NCBI RefSeq assembly: GCF_008041945.1
Contig: NZ_VKAD01000001.1
Span: 1-64,000 of the forward strand
Direction of reading: 5' to 3'
Source: Reinekea thalattae
GTDB taxonomy: Bacteria; Pseudomonadota; Gammaproteobacteria; Pseudomonadales; Natronospirillaceae
DNA: 64,000 nucleotides
In this document: piece after piece, positions 16,821 to 25,864 of the stretch
Layout of the letters: each line of letters begins with the position of its first letter
Numbering within the stretch: the stretch's first letter is position 1
Program-made: the position numbers and the translations under genes
The notes under the pieces: generated by a model
Databases searched by the model: none
What the model was told of the DNA's origin: nothing
The model's input: only the letters and a program-made list of their open reading frames with translations

Positions 16821-18482
16821 TTATCGAGTTGTGATACGTCCGCCTTTGCGGATAAACGAGACGGCTCGGTATTCTCTGTCGGTCTTAAATGATGAACCAT
16901 TAATAGTTAAAAAACAGTTCGGAAAGCATTCTTGATTCGCCGTAATATTGGGTGCATCGGTAATGAACTTGGCAAACTTGATGCTGTTCATCTTGCCTTC
17001 AATATCGAGCAAAATTTCTTGCATTTGTTTCATGCTTTCTTGTGCCTGTCGCGCCTTGTGTTTTTCATCTGCGGTGGCGCTGTTGTTTTCTATTTTTGTT
17101 TTTACCAACATGTAGTAGGCCTTCATTTGGGCCATTTTTTTAACTCGCTCGGTGTGCAGGCGTTTAAGATGTAAAGCCTGTTCGAGATCATTACGGGATG
17201 CGCCTACCTGAATTCGAGTATGAACATAGGCTTGGCTGCCGAGCACCTTTGCCGTGACCGCCTGACCCGCGACAATGTTGCCGCCAACAAGGTTGCCTTT
17301 ACCACCTGTTTGGCCCAGCTGAATAATGTTGCCAGCGTCCAAGTCTGAATTGAATGAGTACTCTCGAATGATGATGTCTTTCTTTGCTTCAATAGCGGCA
17401 AGGTTGGCGTAGCGGACTTCAACGGAGCCCTGAGCCGTGAGTCGGCATTCCGACTGGCCGCCTTCTTGTTCGCGTAAATCAATATTTCCTAATGCGCCAC
17501 CGCCGATATGGATGTCATTGCCTGCACTAATTGTCGCAGATTCAACTGAACCTTTAATAAACACATCGCCGGTGACATCAATATTAATGCCGCTCATGAC
17601 ATCGCCTCGAATATCGAGCGAGCCGTCAAAGGTGATGTGTCCGGTATTGAGTCCGACATTGTCGAATTTAAGCGTTGGGTCTACTTTTGCGCCATCGCTT
17701 AAAATAATTGGGTGGCCAGCAGTGGTGGACACTAGTACTTCTGAGTCGGCGTCGGACATTGCAACACCTTGCATATCTTCGGCAAAAGGAATCGACTTAC
17801 CAGGTGTTGGCTGAATTATTTTGCCATAAACGTCCATGCCAACTTGGCCATTGGTCGGAGGGTGTCGGCGTACCAGTGGCGTACCTTCTTCAACAGTTAA
17901 ATAGTCTTTACCTGCTAGAAAATCGACGCGACCGGAAGCGTCTTCTTTGGGGCCGTTTTGAGCTTCTGGTTCGTCGCCGATCAATGATTCAAAGCGACTA
18001 TTACGGCCCATTACAGCCTTTTTACCTGTCGCAACGACGGTTTTGGCAGGTTTTGTCAGTGTTTCCAGTGCTTTTAGTGCGCGACCATTGATGCGTTTTT
18101 GGTCGATTTTAAGGCCGATAAGTTGTTGCAGTAAGGTCTTGGCCTGAATCGGAGTGCCGCCTTTCGCGGGTTTGACTTTAATTTGAACGACCATCTTGTC
18201 ATTCGAGACTTTAAAATCCCATTCGGCGTCTAAGCGTGTTGCGAACAGTGTTTCAGTTGGTATTCCTTTTGCGAAGTCAGCAAGTAGCTTTTCCAGTGCC
18301 GTGAAGTCAATATCCCAATCGGCAATGCCATGCTCAGAAATCATGCGCGTTAGAATGTCCATTGAGAGTTCTAAAGGCGAATCTGAGGGCGTCAGTGCTG
18401 CGTGTGCAACACCGAGATCCTGACTGACCTTTAGCTCAAGGCTCATATTGGCAGATGTGTTTTTCTTATTGAGTATGGGCAT
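16821..18482 (-). CDS. FapA/DUF342-family protein
   Basis: A 553-residue cytoplasmic protein of the DUF342 (FapA, flagellar assembly protein A) family. The N-terminal third is the FapA-specific domain; the middle is a run of short glycine- and valine-rich turns typical of a beta-helix (GHITFDGSLDIRGDVMSG, VTGDVFIKGSVESATISAGNDIHIGGG). The C-terminal part is a lysine-rich helical, probably coiled-coil, segment (LHLKRLHTERVKKMAQM). Members are linked to polar flagellar placement, but no flagellar gene is nearby. Convergent with ddl; the gap of 34 bases shows no terminator. Confidence 0.85.
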   Translation of the reverse strand: MPILNKKNTSANMSLELKVSQDLGVAHAALTPSDSPLELSMDILTRMISEHGIADWDIDFTALEKLLADFAKGIPTETLFATRLDAEWDFKVSNDKMVVQIKVKPAKGGTPIQAKTLLQQLIGLKIDQKRINGRALKALETLTKPAKTVVATGKKAVMGRNSRFESLIGDEPEAQNGPKEDASGRVDFLAGKDYLTVEEGTPLVRRHPPTNGQVGMDVYGKIIQPTPGKSIPFAEDMQGVAMSDADSEVLVSTTAGHPIILSDGAKVDPTLKFDNVGLNTGHITFDGSLDIRGDVMSGINIDVTGDVFIKGSVESATISAGNDIHIGGGALGNIDLREQEGGQSECRLTAQGSVEVRYANLAAIEAKKDIIIREYSFNSDLDAGNIIQLGQTGGKGNLVGGNIVAGQAVTAKVLGSQAYVHTRIQVGASRNDLEQALHLKRLHTERVKKMAQMKAYYMLVKTKIENNSATADEKHKARQAQESMKQMQEILLDIEGKMNSIKFAKFITDAPNITANQECFPNCFLTINGSSFKTDREYRAVSFIRKGGRITTR

Positions 18483-18620
18483 AGTTACAACTTATGTCGT
18501 GTTGTTACTTAATCTAAGGCTAACAGTGAAAAAATTACCAGTGTTAGCCCAGTAAGTATCATTATTTTAGCTTTTATATAAATCGTCGAATCGTCGTATC
18601 GCGAGTGATTAGGCCGCAGG

Positions 18621-19976
18621 CTACTGTTCTTCTATTATTGTTTTTTTCTTTTTGATCGGGGCAAAACCACCTGTTTCTGGTTGGTTTGTCGCCTGCCGAC
18701 GTTTGCCGATATTTTTGCGTTTACGTGCTGCGTGTTTTTCGGCTTTTACTTTCGATTCGTTTTTCTTATCAGAGTTCCGTTTTTTTGTATTGGCTTTTTT
18801 AACGCCGACAGGCTTGCCGTTGGCTTTAACATTTTTAGGGCCCGTGTATTTAGCTTTTAAAGGCTCAATTTGGCGTCGCTCAAAGCGAATTTTAAGGTAG
18901 CGCTCAATACTCGACATTAACGAATAGTCGAACGAATTTACTAAGCATATCGCCAAGCCGGACTCGCCAGCACGGCCGGTGCGGCCGACACGGTGAACAT
19001 GTTCGTCGCCACTTTGTGCCATATGGTAATTGATAACCAAATCGACACCCTGAACATCTAAACCACGAGCGGCTAAGTCTGTAGCGACGATAATATCGAC
19101 CACGCCTTCACGGAATTTAGCCATGACTTTGTTGCGATCATCCTGAGCGATTTCACCATGAAGGCTTTCGACGCGCAGCTTATGATAACGCAGCAGATTG
19201 TTTAATTGTTGAGCAGCGGCACGTGTTTTCGTGAAAACGATGGCTTTTTCATATTTTTCGTTCGTTAGCAGCCAGTGGGTTAGCTTTTCTTTATGCTTAT
19301 CGTCATCACTGAGAATCACTTGCTGAGTGATGTTAGGTTGCAAGCTGTCTGTTTCAACCTTCACCAACTTGGCGTCGTTTAATAGCGTGCCGGCAATGGC
19401 TTTAACACCGCGATGTCGTAACGTTGCTGAAAGTAGCAGGCTTTGGTGCTTAGTTGTGCAATGTTCAGTGATCGCCAGTACTTCGTCTCTAAAACCCATG
19501 TCGAGCATGCGGTCGCATTCATCTAAAACTACAGTTTCAATGTCTGATAAATCGACGGTTTTGCTGTTCAGGTGCTCAGTTAGGCGTCCTGGTGTTGCAA
19601 TGATGATGTGCGGGTTACGTCGCAATAACGACGCCTGGTATTGAAATTCTTGGCCGCCACGAATAATGACCGATTGAATAGCCGAAAATTGACTGAGTGC
19701 ATCGCAGTCTTTTTTGACCTGCTGAGCCAGTTCGCGTGTTGGAACCATAATTAATATTTGGCTGCCTGCTTGGTTATTCGGCTGGCTGATCAGCTTGTGC
19801 AATACAGGGATCAGATAGGCTGCGGTTTTGCCGCTGCCAGTTTCGGCGCTGATAATTAAATCTTGACCTTGAAGAGCAAAGGGAAGGCTTTGCGTTTGCA
19901 CCTCGGTGGCTTGTGTCCATTGAAGGGCATTAATCGCTTGGATTAGTTTTGGGTGCAAATTGAGTGATTCGAACAA
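18621..19976 (-). CDS. DEAD-box RNA helicase, SrmB-like
   Basis: A 451-residue ATP-dependent RNA helicase. Q motif region at the N-terminus, motif I AETGSGKT, motif Ib TPGRL, motif II in the variant form DECD (VVLDECDRMLDMGF), motif III SAT, and motif VI HRVGRTGRAG are present. The lysine/arginine-rich tail ends with KNIGKRR, which resembles the SrmB tail, so a role in large-subunit ribosome assembly is inferred. The TTG at 19976 is preferred because GAGG lies nine bases upstream; an in-frame TTG at 20009 has no such signal. Confidence 0.85.
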   Translation of the reverse strand: MFESLNLHPKLIQAINALQWTQATEVQTQSLPFALQGQDLIISAETGSGKTAAYLIPVLHKLISQPNNQAGSQILIMVPTRELAQQVKKDCDALSQFSAIQSVIIRGGQEFQYQASLLRRNPHIIIATPGRLTEHLNSKTVDLSDIETVVLDECDRMLDMGFRDEVLAITEHCTTKHQSLLLSATLRHRGVKAIAGTLLNDAKLVKVETDSLQPNITQQVILSDDDKHKEKLTHWLLTNEKYEKAIVFTKTRAAAQQLNNLLRYHKLRVESLHGEIAQDDRNKVMAKFREGVVDIIVATDLAARGLDVQGVDLVINYHMAQSGDEHVHRVGRTGRAGESGLAICLVNSFDYSLMSSIERYLKIRFERRQIEPLKAKYTGPKNVKANGKPVGVKKANTKKRNSDKKNESKVKAEKHAARKRKNIGKRRQATNQPETGGFAPIKKKKTIIEEQ

Positions 19977-20222
19977 GAAGGGTGACCTCAAAAAGTGTGC
20001 AGGTTGCAATGACCCGTGTCATGCGGTTTTCATGCAAGTTTAACATGATTATGAGGCTAAACTCACTACTGAGTCTTATTTGTGCGCTTTATCGCGCGGC
20101 GTTTTGGCTGTTTTGGCGTCCATTTAAGAGGGTAAAACAATGACCTGTTTACCGAGCCGGTTTTGTAAGCTATTCAATAGTGACCGCTATTGCAGGGCGA
20201 TCAGCTGATAGGAAGCTAATTG

Positions 20223-21152
20223 ATGACCAAAAAGCTAATTTTTGTACATGGCCGTTCGCAAAAACCGACCGAAACCGAGTTGATTGAATTGTGGTATAGC
20301 GCTATACGTCATGGCCTTGCGCGGGATTTTTCTCAATCGTCGGTGAGACAATTCGACAGCATCGACAAAGACTTTGTTTACTATGGCGATCTGTCTAATC
20401 AGGTGCTTAATTTGCCACCAGAAAATATAGATTCCCGTTTCGAAGCATTAGCCACGCTCAAAGGTTACAGTAAAGCGCAATTTAATCGGCAGACGTACCT
20501 GCAGGTTGCCAATGCGGGTTATTTTAAAGATGCCCTAGCGGATACCTTCTCTGCGGTGTTGGGCAAGCTGCATTTGGCTGACTTTCTTATCAATGCCGTG
20601 GCTCCTGATATGGCCGAATATTGGGGTGGCGAAACCTATTATGGTAACGACATTCGGGCGCGAATGACTCAGGCGTTAACATTCGCCTTGGACAGTGCGG
20701 ACGATGTTATCGTCATAGCGCACAGTTTAGGCTCGGTAGTGGCTTACGATAGCCTGTGGAAGTTGTCTCATTACAGTGAATATCGACATCAGTACGGTGT
20801 TCACAAAAAGGTGAATCTGTTTTTGACCTTAGGTTCACCACTGGGTGATGAAAACGTCAAAGCCAAGGTTAAAGGTGCAGACTGCAAAGGCTTTAAAAGA
20901 TACCCAACAAACGTACGCCGCTGGTACAACCTTTCTGCTGAAGGTGACTACATTTGTCACGATGGCCGATTGCATAACGACTTTCGGCAAATGATGTCGT
21001 TAAAGATGCTCAGCGAAGATATCAAAGATATTTATCCTATCCACAACATGACGGTTCGCCAAGGCGTTGCTAATCCTCATTCATCGATTGGTTATTTGGT
21101 GCATCCAGAATTTATCGCACTGCTGCAATCGTGGCTTGATCAGTCGGTTTAG
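20223..21152 (+). CDS. Alpha/beta-hydrolase-fold protein of unknown substrate
   Basis: A 309-residue protein starting MTKKLIFVHGRSQKPTE. The oxyanion-hole HGR and the nucleophile elbow AHSLGS (near residue 165) mark the alpha/beta hydrolase fold, and TLGSPLG follows as in lipase-like members. Serine is the expected nucleophile. Substrate is not identifiable. There is no signal peptide, so it is cytoplasmic. The ATG at 20223 follows TAGGAAGCTAATTG. It stands alone, divergent from the helicase gene. Confidence 0.75.
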   Translation: MTKKLIFVHGRSQKPTETELIELWYSAIRHGLARDFSQSSVRQFDSIDKDFVYYGDLSNQVLNLPPENIDSRFEALATLKGYSKAQFNRQTYLQVANAGYFKDALADTFSAVLGKLHLADFLINAVAPDMAEYWGGETYYGNDIRARMTQALTFALDSADDVIVIAHSLGSVVAYDSLWKLSHYSEYRHQYGVHKKVNLFLTLGSPLGDENVKAKVKGADCKGFKRYPTNVRRWYNLSAEGDYICHDGRLHNDFRQMMSLKMLSEDIKDIYPIHNMTVRQGVANPHSSIGYLVHPEFIALLQSWLDQSV

Positions 21153-21570
21153 AGCCTGATCCGTTAGCTGAGGCTGTATGGCTGGCGGCAGGGCGTTTTC
21201 GATGAACCTGAACCCAGGCTGTTTTATCGGTGTTGAATCTAAGTATCATTTTTTTTGATGCGCATTCTGCGGCGAGCCGGAGCCTTATGATAAGGGTGAC
21301 GACAGCTCGGCTTAACTTTGCTTAATCCCTCTCTTTTTGCGCCCATTGTGCGCCTTTCTATTGGTCATTAGCTGTATTGAGGCAGGGCGAGTGCTGTTTA
21401 GACTCGCGTTGGCCGCAGTGAAGTGTCGTTTGGATTGACCTTATTAAAAATTGATACCCACCTTAAAAATTATCAAATTTTTTTATCTCATTCGTCCCGC
21501 TATGGTGAAGATACCTGAACATTAGGTGACAAGCGCTTCGGCGTATCTGTTTTTCATCGAAGGAGGATCT

Positions 21571-21630
21571 ATGGGTCATTCACTGCTTAGCGTGGGCGTA
21601 CTGCGCATTCGTCAAAAGGAGGCATCATGA
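21571..21630 (+). CDS. 19-residue leader ORF coupled to the formate/nitrite channel gene
   Basis: A short frame (MGHSLLSVGVLRIRQKEAS) has a near-perfect binding site, AAGGAGGATCT, directly ahead of its ATG. Its TGA overlaps the ATG of the channel gene (ATGA), and the channel's own binding site AAAAGGAGG lies within its last codons. This layout suggests translational coupling or a regulatory leader peptide. No run of a single amino acid typical of attenuators is present. The rest of 21153-21570 shows no gene. Confidence 0.55.
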   Translation: MGHSLLSVGVLRIRQKEAS

Positions 21631-23228
21631 GTCTTAATCAGCTCAGTACAGCGATGCCGATAGCTGAAAAGTCGGTTAGTCATGCCGCTCAAGCGCATAC
21701 CTCGTTGGTGCAAGAGGCTGCTAAGTACGGCAAGGCTAAGGCACAAAAAGCCTTTGCAACCTCGTTTGGATTAGCGGTTTTTGCTGGGGCTTTTATCGCT
21801 ATTGCCTTTGTTTTTTATATCACCGTTACCACGGGTGCTTCGGCGAATGCCAGTTGGGGCTTGGTGCGCTTAGTTGGTGGCATCGCCTTTAGCTTAGGTT
21901 TGATACTGGTGGTTATTGCAGGGGGAGAGCTTTTTACCAGCACGGTACTCACCACTATTGCCTGGGCGCAGCGACAGATCACCACAGGGCAGATGTTGCG
22001 CTGCTGGGCTCGAGTTTACGGCGGCAATTTTATTGGCGCGATGCTCATGCTTTCTCTCGTCAGTGGCGCAGGGCTTTTTATGCTCGATAGCGGAGCTTGG
22101 GGCTTAAACGCTCTACACATTGCTGATCATAAATTACAGCACAGTTGGTTGCAGGCGTTTTCACTCGGCATTCTTTGTAATTTGATGGTGTGTTTAGGGG
22201 TGTGGATGACCTTTGCCAGCAAGGACGCATTGACCAAATCGCTCTTGCTCGTTTTGCCGGTGGCGATGTTTGTTTCAACAGGTTTCGAGCACAGCATTGC
22301 CAACTTATTTATGGTGCCGCTTGGCCTAGCCATAAAAACCATGGCTCCCGTCGATTTTTATACATCCTTAGGTATATCGGTACAGGAATTTTCCGACCTG
22401 ACGGTTGCCCATTTTATTACCAAGAACCTTATCCCAGTGACGCTCGGCAATATTGTCGGCGGTGGCCTGATTGTCGGTTTGGGTTATTGGTTAACTGAGA
22501 TACCGCAAAAAACGACCCGAAAAACAAACGACAAAACAAAACCACAGGTGCGCCAGGTTTCGGCATTAACGTTGGTTTCAAACCAGCCACTGCCTAGCCT
22601 GAGAACTGGCGGCACTGCAGAAAAAACAACAGCAACGATTCAAGCGAAAGCAATTCAAGAGGATACGATGATGAACTCAGTAATTAAAAAAGCCAAAGTG
22701 AGAGATTTAATGATCGCCAATGCCATTGTTCTGGCTTCAGAAGCGACCCTAACCGATGCCTTACGTACTATGGCTGAAAATCAGCTGCGGGTACTGCCCG
22801 TTGCCGACAGCCAGCAGCGTTTATTGGGTGTCGTGTCAGAGCACGATGTGTTGCGCTACTTATGGGCTGAGGAGTTTTCTGACCAAACCGCATGGCGCAT
22901 TAAAGACATTATGCAAACCGATGTTTTAACCGTTGAACCGGATAACTCACTGGTCGATCTGATTGAATTTATGACTGTTGATCGTGAGCAGCTATTCCCG
23001 GTGAACGACTCTGGTTTTCTGACTGCTAACGTCTACCAAAGCTATGAAGAGCGTTTAAAGATGGCACGGGCACAGCGTCCTAGCGTTTATCCGGTGGTTT
23101 GTAACGATACATTGTGTGGCGTGGTTCGCCGTACAGATATAGTGGCGTTTTTAGCGAAAGCTGCCGCTGGTAATGATGCAGCGCCAACAAGCGTACAGCG
23201 TGTCGACCCAAAGTTGAGCACCTGCTAG
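21627..23228 (+). CDS. Formate/nitrite transporter (FocA family) fused to a CBS-domain pair
   Basis: A 533-residue inner-membrane protein. Residues about 45-295 form an FNT channel with six helices and family motifs (AGGELFTSTVLT, GNFIGA, FEHSIANLF, NLIPVTLGNIVGG); these channels move formate, nitrite or hydrosulphide. A charged linker of about 50 residues leads to two CBS domains (about 350-520; VRDLMIANAIVLA, GVVSEHDVLRYL, IKDIMQTDVLTV, GVVRRTDIVAFL), which usually sense adenine nucleotides. FNT channels normally lack CBS domains, so gating or assembly control by energy state is inferred. An internal ATG pair at 22668/22671 has its own AGAGGA site and could also give a free CBS protein. Confidence 0.9.
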   Translation: MSLNQLSTAMPIAEKSVSHAAQAHTSLVQEAAKYGKAKAQKAFATSFGLAVFAGAFIAIAFVFYITVTTGASANASWGLVRLVGGIAFSLGLILVVIAGGELFTSTVLTTIAWAQRQITTGQMLRCWARVYGGNFIGAMLMLSLVSGAGLFMLDSGAWGLNALHIADHKLQHSWLQAFSLGILCNLMVCLGVWMTFASKDALTKSLLLVLPVAMFVSTGFEHSIANLFMVPLGLAIKTMAPVDFYTSLGISVQEFSDLTVAHFITKNLIPVTLGNIVGGGLIVGLGYWLTEIPQKTTRKTNDKTKPQVRQVSALTLVSNQPLPSLRTGGTAEKTTATIQAKAIQEDTMMNSVIKKAKVRDLMIANAIVLASEATLTDALRTMAENQLRVLPVADSQQRLLGVVSEHDVLRYLWAEEFSDQTAWRIKDIMQTDVLTVEPDNSLVDLIEFMTVDREQLFPVNDSGFLTANVYQSYEERLKMARAQRPSVYPVVCNDTLCGVVRRTDIVAFLAKAAAGNDAAPTSVQRVDPKLSTC

Positions 23229-23261
23229 GCGCTCACTTGGATTGTTAAGTTCTAATGCAAC

Positions 23262-23286
23262 GGCCTGCTAAGACAGGCCTTTTTTC
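23262..23286 (+). terminator. Intrinsic terminator after the FocA-CBS gene
   Basis: GGCCTG (23262-23267) pairs with CAGGCC (23274-23279) and is followed by seven T, 34 bases after the stop. Confidence 0.92.
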
Positions 23287-23441
23287 TGCTCGTATGAATA
23301 GCACTTTTGTTTATGTTAATAGCTCTTGTTGATCTGGATAGTTCTTGTTTATCTGGATGGTACTTATGTTCCTATAAATAGAGCAAATAAAACCTCAAGC
23401 CAGAGCGCAGATTATGGTATTTAAACCACCCTGTTTGTGAT

Positions 23442-24383
23442 TTAGACGGCTGGGATCTGGTTAGCTAAACGGTTGTTTTGATCTCGAAGGCGTTTCTTAG
23501 CCATTCGATGAGCTTCGGAAAGCACGCAGTCTCGTAGCGGGTTGTCAATTTCATCATTACGCCAAATGAAGGACAGTGATCGCTCCATGTTGAGCTGTGG
23601 AGTGCTGAGTATGACTAACTTACCTTCAACGACTTCTGGCTCAACGTCTAAATAGGGTAGGCAGGTTAGGTAAGGGCCTTTTTCGGCCATCGCTTTCAAT
23701 ATGCCGACCTGCTCGAATTCTTTCCAAACGTCAATGTGGTCGATTAAGCCATGAATGGCAGAATTAAAGATCCGGCGAGTACCAGCACCGCTTTCTCTAA
23801 GCACCCACTTAGCTTGTTCGAGCTGGGCTAGGCTGACATTGTCGTATTTGGCAAAGGGGTGTGTCGGCGCGGCAACAACAACCAGATAATCGTCAATCCA
23901 ACGCTCTTGGTGCAACCGAGAGTCATCGCAGCGGCCTTCAATAATGCCCAGCTGAAATTCATAATTGATGACGCTATCAATCACACTGTTGGTATTACGA
24001 ATGTTGACATCGATTCGCAGTTGCGGGAAATCGGTATCAATTTTAGTGATAAGCTCAGGTAGCAGGTGTTGGCCTGCCGTTTGGCTGGAGCCAATTTGGA
24101 ATTGACCGCTAATAATATGGTGGTCGTGCAGACCCAATTCTATCTGCTGCGCATCCTGCAATAGCCGGCGAGCCCTGGGCCTTAGCCACTCGCCCCAGTG
24201 GCTGAGCACGAGCCGATTGCCTTGGCGAATAAACAGCGGCCGCCCGAGTAAGCTTTCGAGCTGCGATAACGACATACTCACCGCCGACTGGGTAAGTGAT
24301 AACTTACGGGCTGCACCGCTCACACTCTCTAAACTGGCGACAGCATCAAACACTGATAGCTGCTTCAATGAATACTTCATCAT
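23442..24383 (-). CDS. LysR-family transcriptional regulator
   Basis: A 313-residue regulator. Residues 1-62 form the winged helix-turn-helix (LKQLSVFDAVASLESVSGAARKLSLTQSAVSMSLSQLE), followed by a periplasmic-binding-like effector domain. The effector domain resembles the CbbR/YeiE branch. It is divergent from the beta-hydroxyacid dehydrogenase gene at 24758 across a 374-base gap that shows no other gene, so that gene is its likely target. Effector unknown. Start behind AGGTGAACGCTT. Confidence 0.88.
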   Translation of the reverse strand: MMKYSLKQLSVFDAVASLESVSGAARKLSLTQSAVSMSLSQLESLLGRPLFIRQGNRLVLSHWGEWLRPRARRLLQDAQQIELGLHDHHIISGQFQIGSSQTAGQHLLPELITKIDTDFPQLRIDVNIRNTNSVIDSVINYEFQLGIIEGRCDDSRLHQERWIDDYLVVVAAPTHPFAKYDNVSLAQLEQAKWVLRESGAGTRRIFNSAIHGLIDHIDVWKEFEQVGILKAMAEKGPYLTCLPYLDVEPEVVEGKLVILSTPQLNMERSLSFIWRNDEIDNPLRDCVLSEAHRMAKKRLRDQNNRLANQIPAV

Positions 24384-24757
24384 AAGCGTTCACCTGAGGG
24401 TTATTGATTCGCCCTGATTGTAGTATCAGTAAAATTGATGAATACTGCCGCGCATCAACGATTGAGTGCAAAAAGTCTAGGGGTTGGCGCATTTTGCTAG
24501 AAAATCGATGCAATAAGGCAAGGCTGGGCTATTCAGACAGCATTGACGTCTGGTTTGCTAGTAAGCATTTGATATTAAACAACAGTCAGGCTGCCTTTAT
24601 GCATTCATTTATTGCCTAACCCCTTTCAGGTCTTTATCCTTCACCCACCTATTTAATGGCGGCGGCTAACTGGTTGTTTAGGCAGTTAGGTATTGATGCG
24701 TCACGCATAACCGCATAATAAAGTAGTTAAACACACGAACCTCTCTAGGAGTTAGAT

Positions 24758-25639
24758 ATGTCAAAACCAGTTATCGGTTTTATCGGCCTTGGCCTTATGG
24801 GCGGCAACATGGTCGAAAACCTGCAAACACGTGGTTACCAAGTTAACGTTATGGACCTTAATAAAGATGCCGTTGCTGCTGTACTTGCACGTGGTAATGC
24901 GAGCGAAGCGTCTTCTGGTAAAGAGCTTGCTGAAAAAAGCGATATCGTCATGCTTTGCCTAACCACCTCTGAAGTGGTTGAAAAGGTTGTTTACGGCGAT
25001 AGCGGTATTCTAGCGGGTATGTCTGCTGGTAAAACGCTTATTGATTTCGGTACGTCTATCCCTGCTTCTACTAAGAAGATCGGTGCAGACTTAGCCGCAA
25101 TCGGTGCTGGCATGGTTGACGCACCTCTAGGTCGTACACCTGCGCACGCGAAAGACGGTCTATTGAACATTATGGCCGCTGGCGATAAAGAAACGTTCGA
25201 AAAAGTGAAGCCGGTTCTAGAAGATCAGGGTGAAAACGTATTCTACCTAGGTGCCCTAGGTTCAGGCCACGTGACTAAGCTTGTTAACAACTTCATGGGT
25301 ATGACAACCGTTGCAACGATGTCTCAGGCATTTGCTGTTGCAAAACGTGCCGGTGTTGATGGTCAGCAATTATTCGACATCATGTCTGCAGGTCCTTCTA
25401 ACTCTCCATTCATGCAGTTCTGTAAGTTCTACGCTGTAGATGGTGAAGAGAAATTAGGTTTCTCTGTTGCAAACGCAAACAAAGATTTGGGCTACTTCTT
25501 AGAGTTAGTTAAAGAGTTAGGTACTGAATCTCTAATTGCAGAAGGTACTTCTAAGAGCTTGCAAGCAGCTGTTGATAGTGGCCTTGCACAAAACGATGTG
25601 CCGGTTATTTTTGATTACTTCATGAAGTTAGAAAAGTAA
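24758..25639 (+). CDS. Beta-hydroxyacid dehydrogenase (3-hydroxyisobutyrate dehydrogenase family)
   Basis: A 293-residue cytoplasmic NAD(P)-dependent dehydrogenase. The N-terminal Rossmann motif GFIGLGLMGGNM, the catalytic-lysine segment VTKLVNNFMGM (Lys near residue 171) and the C-terminal NKDLGYFLEL helix are family marks. The substrate loop is DAPLGRTPAHA, not the DAPVSGG of typical 3-hydroxyisobutyrate or tartronate-semialdehyde enzymes; a GRT at this place is what I recall from sulfolactaldehyde reductase (YihU), so an acidic or sulfonated substrate is possible. Strong binding site TAGGAGTTAGAT. Divergent from a LysR gene; followed by a strong terminator. Confidence 0.87.
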   Translation: MSKPVIGFIGLGLMGGNMVENLQTRGYQVNVMDLNKDAVAAVLARGNASEASSGKELAEKSDIVMLCLTTSEVVEKVVYGDSGILAGMSAGKTLIDFGTSIPASTKKIGADLAAIGAGMVDAPLGRTPAHAKDGLLNIMAAGDKETFEKVKPVLEDQGENVFYLGALGSGHVTKLVNNFMGMTTVATMSQAFAVAKRAGVDGQQLFDIMSAGPSNSPFMQFCKFYAVDGEEKLGFSVANANKDLGYFLELVKELGTESLIAEGTSKSLQAAVDSGLAQNDVPVIFDYFMKLEK

Positions 25640-25664
25640 TTAGAACGGTTTAGTTTTAATCGAT

Positions 25665-25733
25665 AATTAGTAGCCATCGATAGTTATTAGTCATTGATGG
25701 TTATTAGTCATTGATGGTTATTAGTCATCGATA
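25665..25733. repeat. 17-bp tandem repeats, about four copies
   Basis: GTTATTAGTCATTGATG is repeated exactly at 25683-25699 and 25700-25716, with a third copy differing at three positions (25717-25733) and a diverged copy before (25665-25682). It lies between the dehydrogenase stop and its terminator. Confidence 0.85.
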
Positions 25734-25738
25734 GCGGA

Positions 25739-25782
25739 ACGTTGCTTGGTGTTGAATGAAACACTAAGCAACGTTTTTTTGT
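25739..25782 (+). terminator. Strong intrinsic terminator after the dehydrogenase gene
   Basis: AACGTTGCTT (25739-25748) pairs with AAGCAACGTT (25766-25775), extended by GTGTT/AACAC, and is followed by a run of T. Confidence 0.93.
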
Positions 25783-25864
25783 ATCTGTGACATATCAAGC
25801 CCTACCTGATTTTCTTTTTTATATTTCTTATTGGTTTAATTTTTTCTATTTCTTTGGTTAATCG

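Noticed and set aside
24404-24619. 71-residue ORF in the gap between the LysR and dehydrogenase genes
   Set aside because: No binding site or domain; region is better explained as a divergent regulatory gap.
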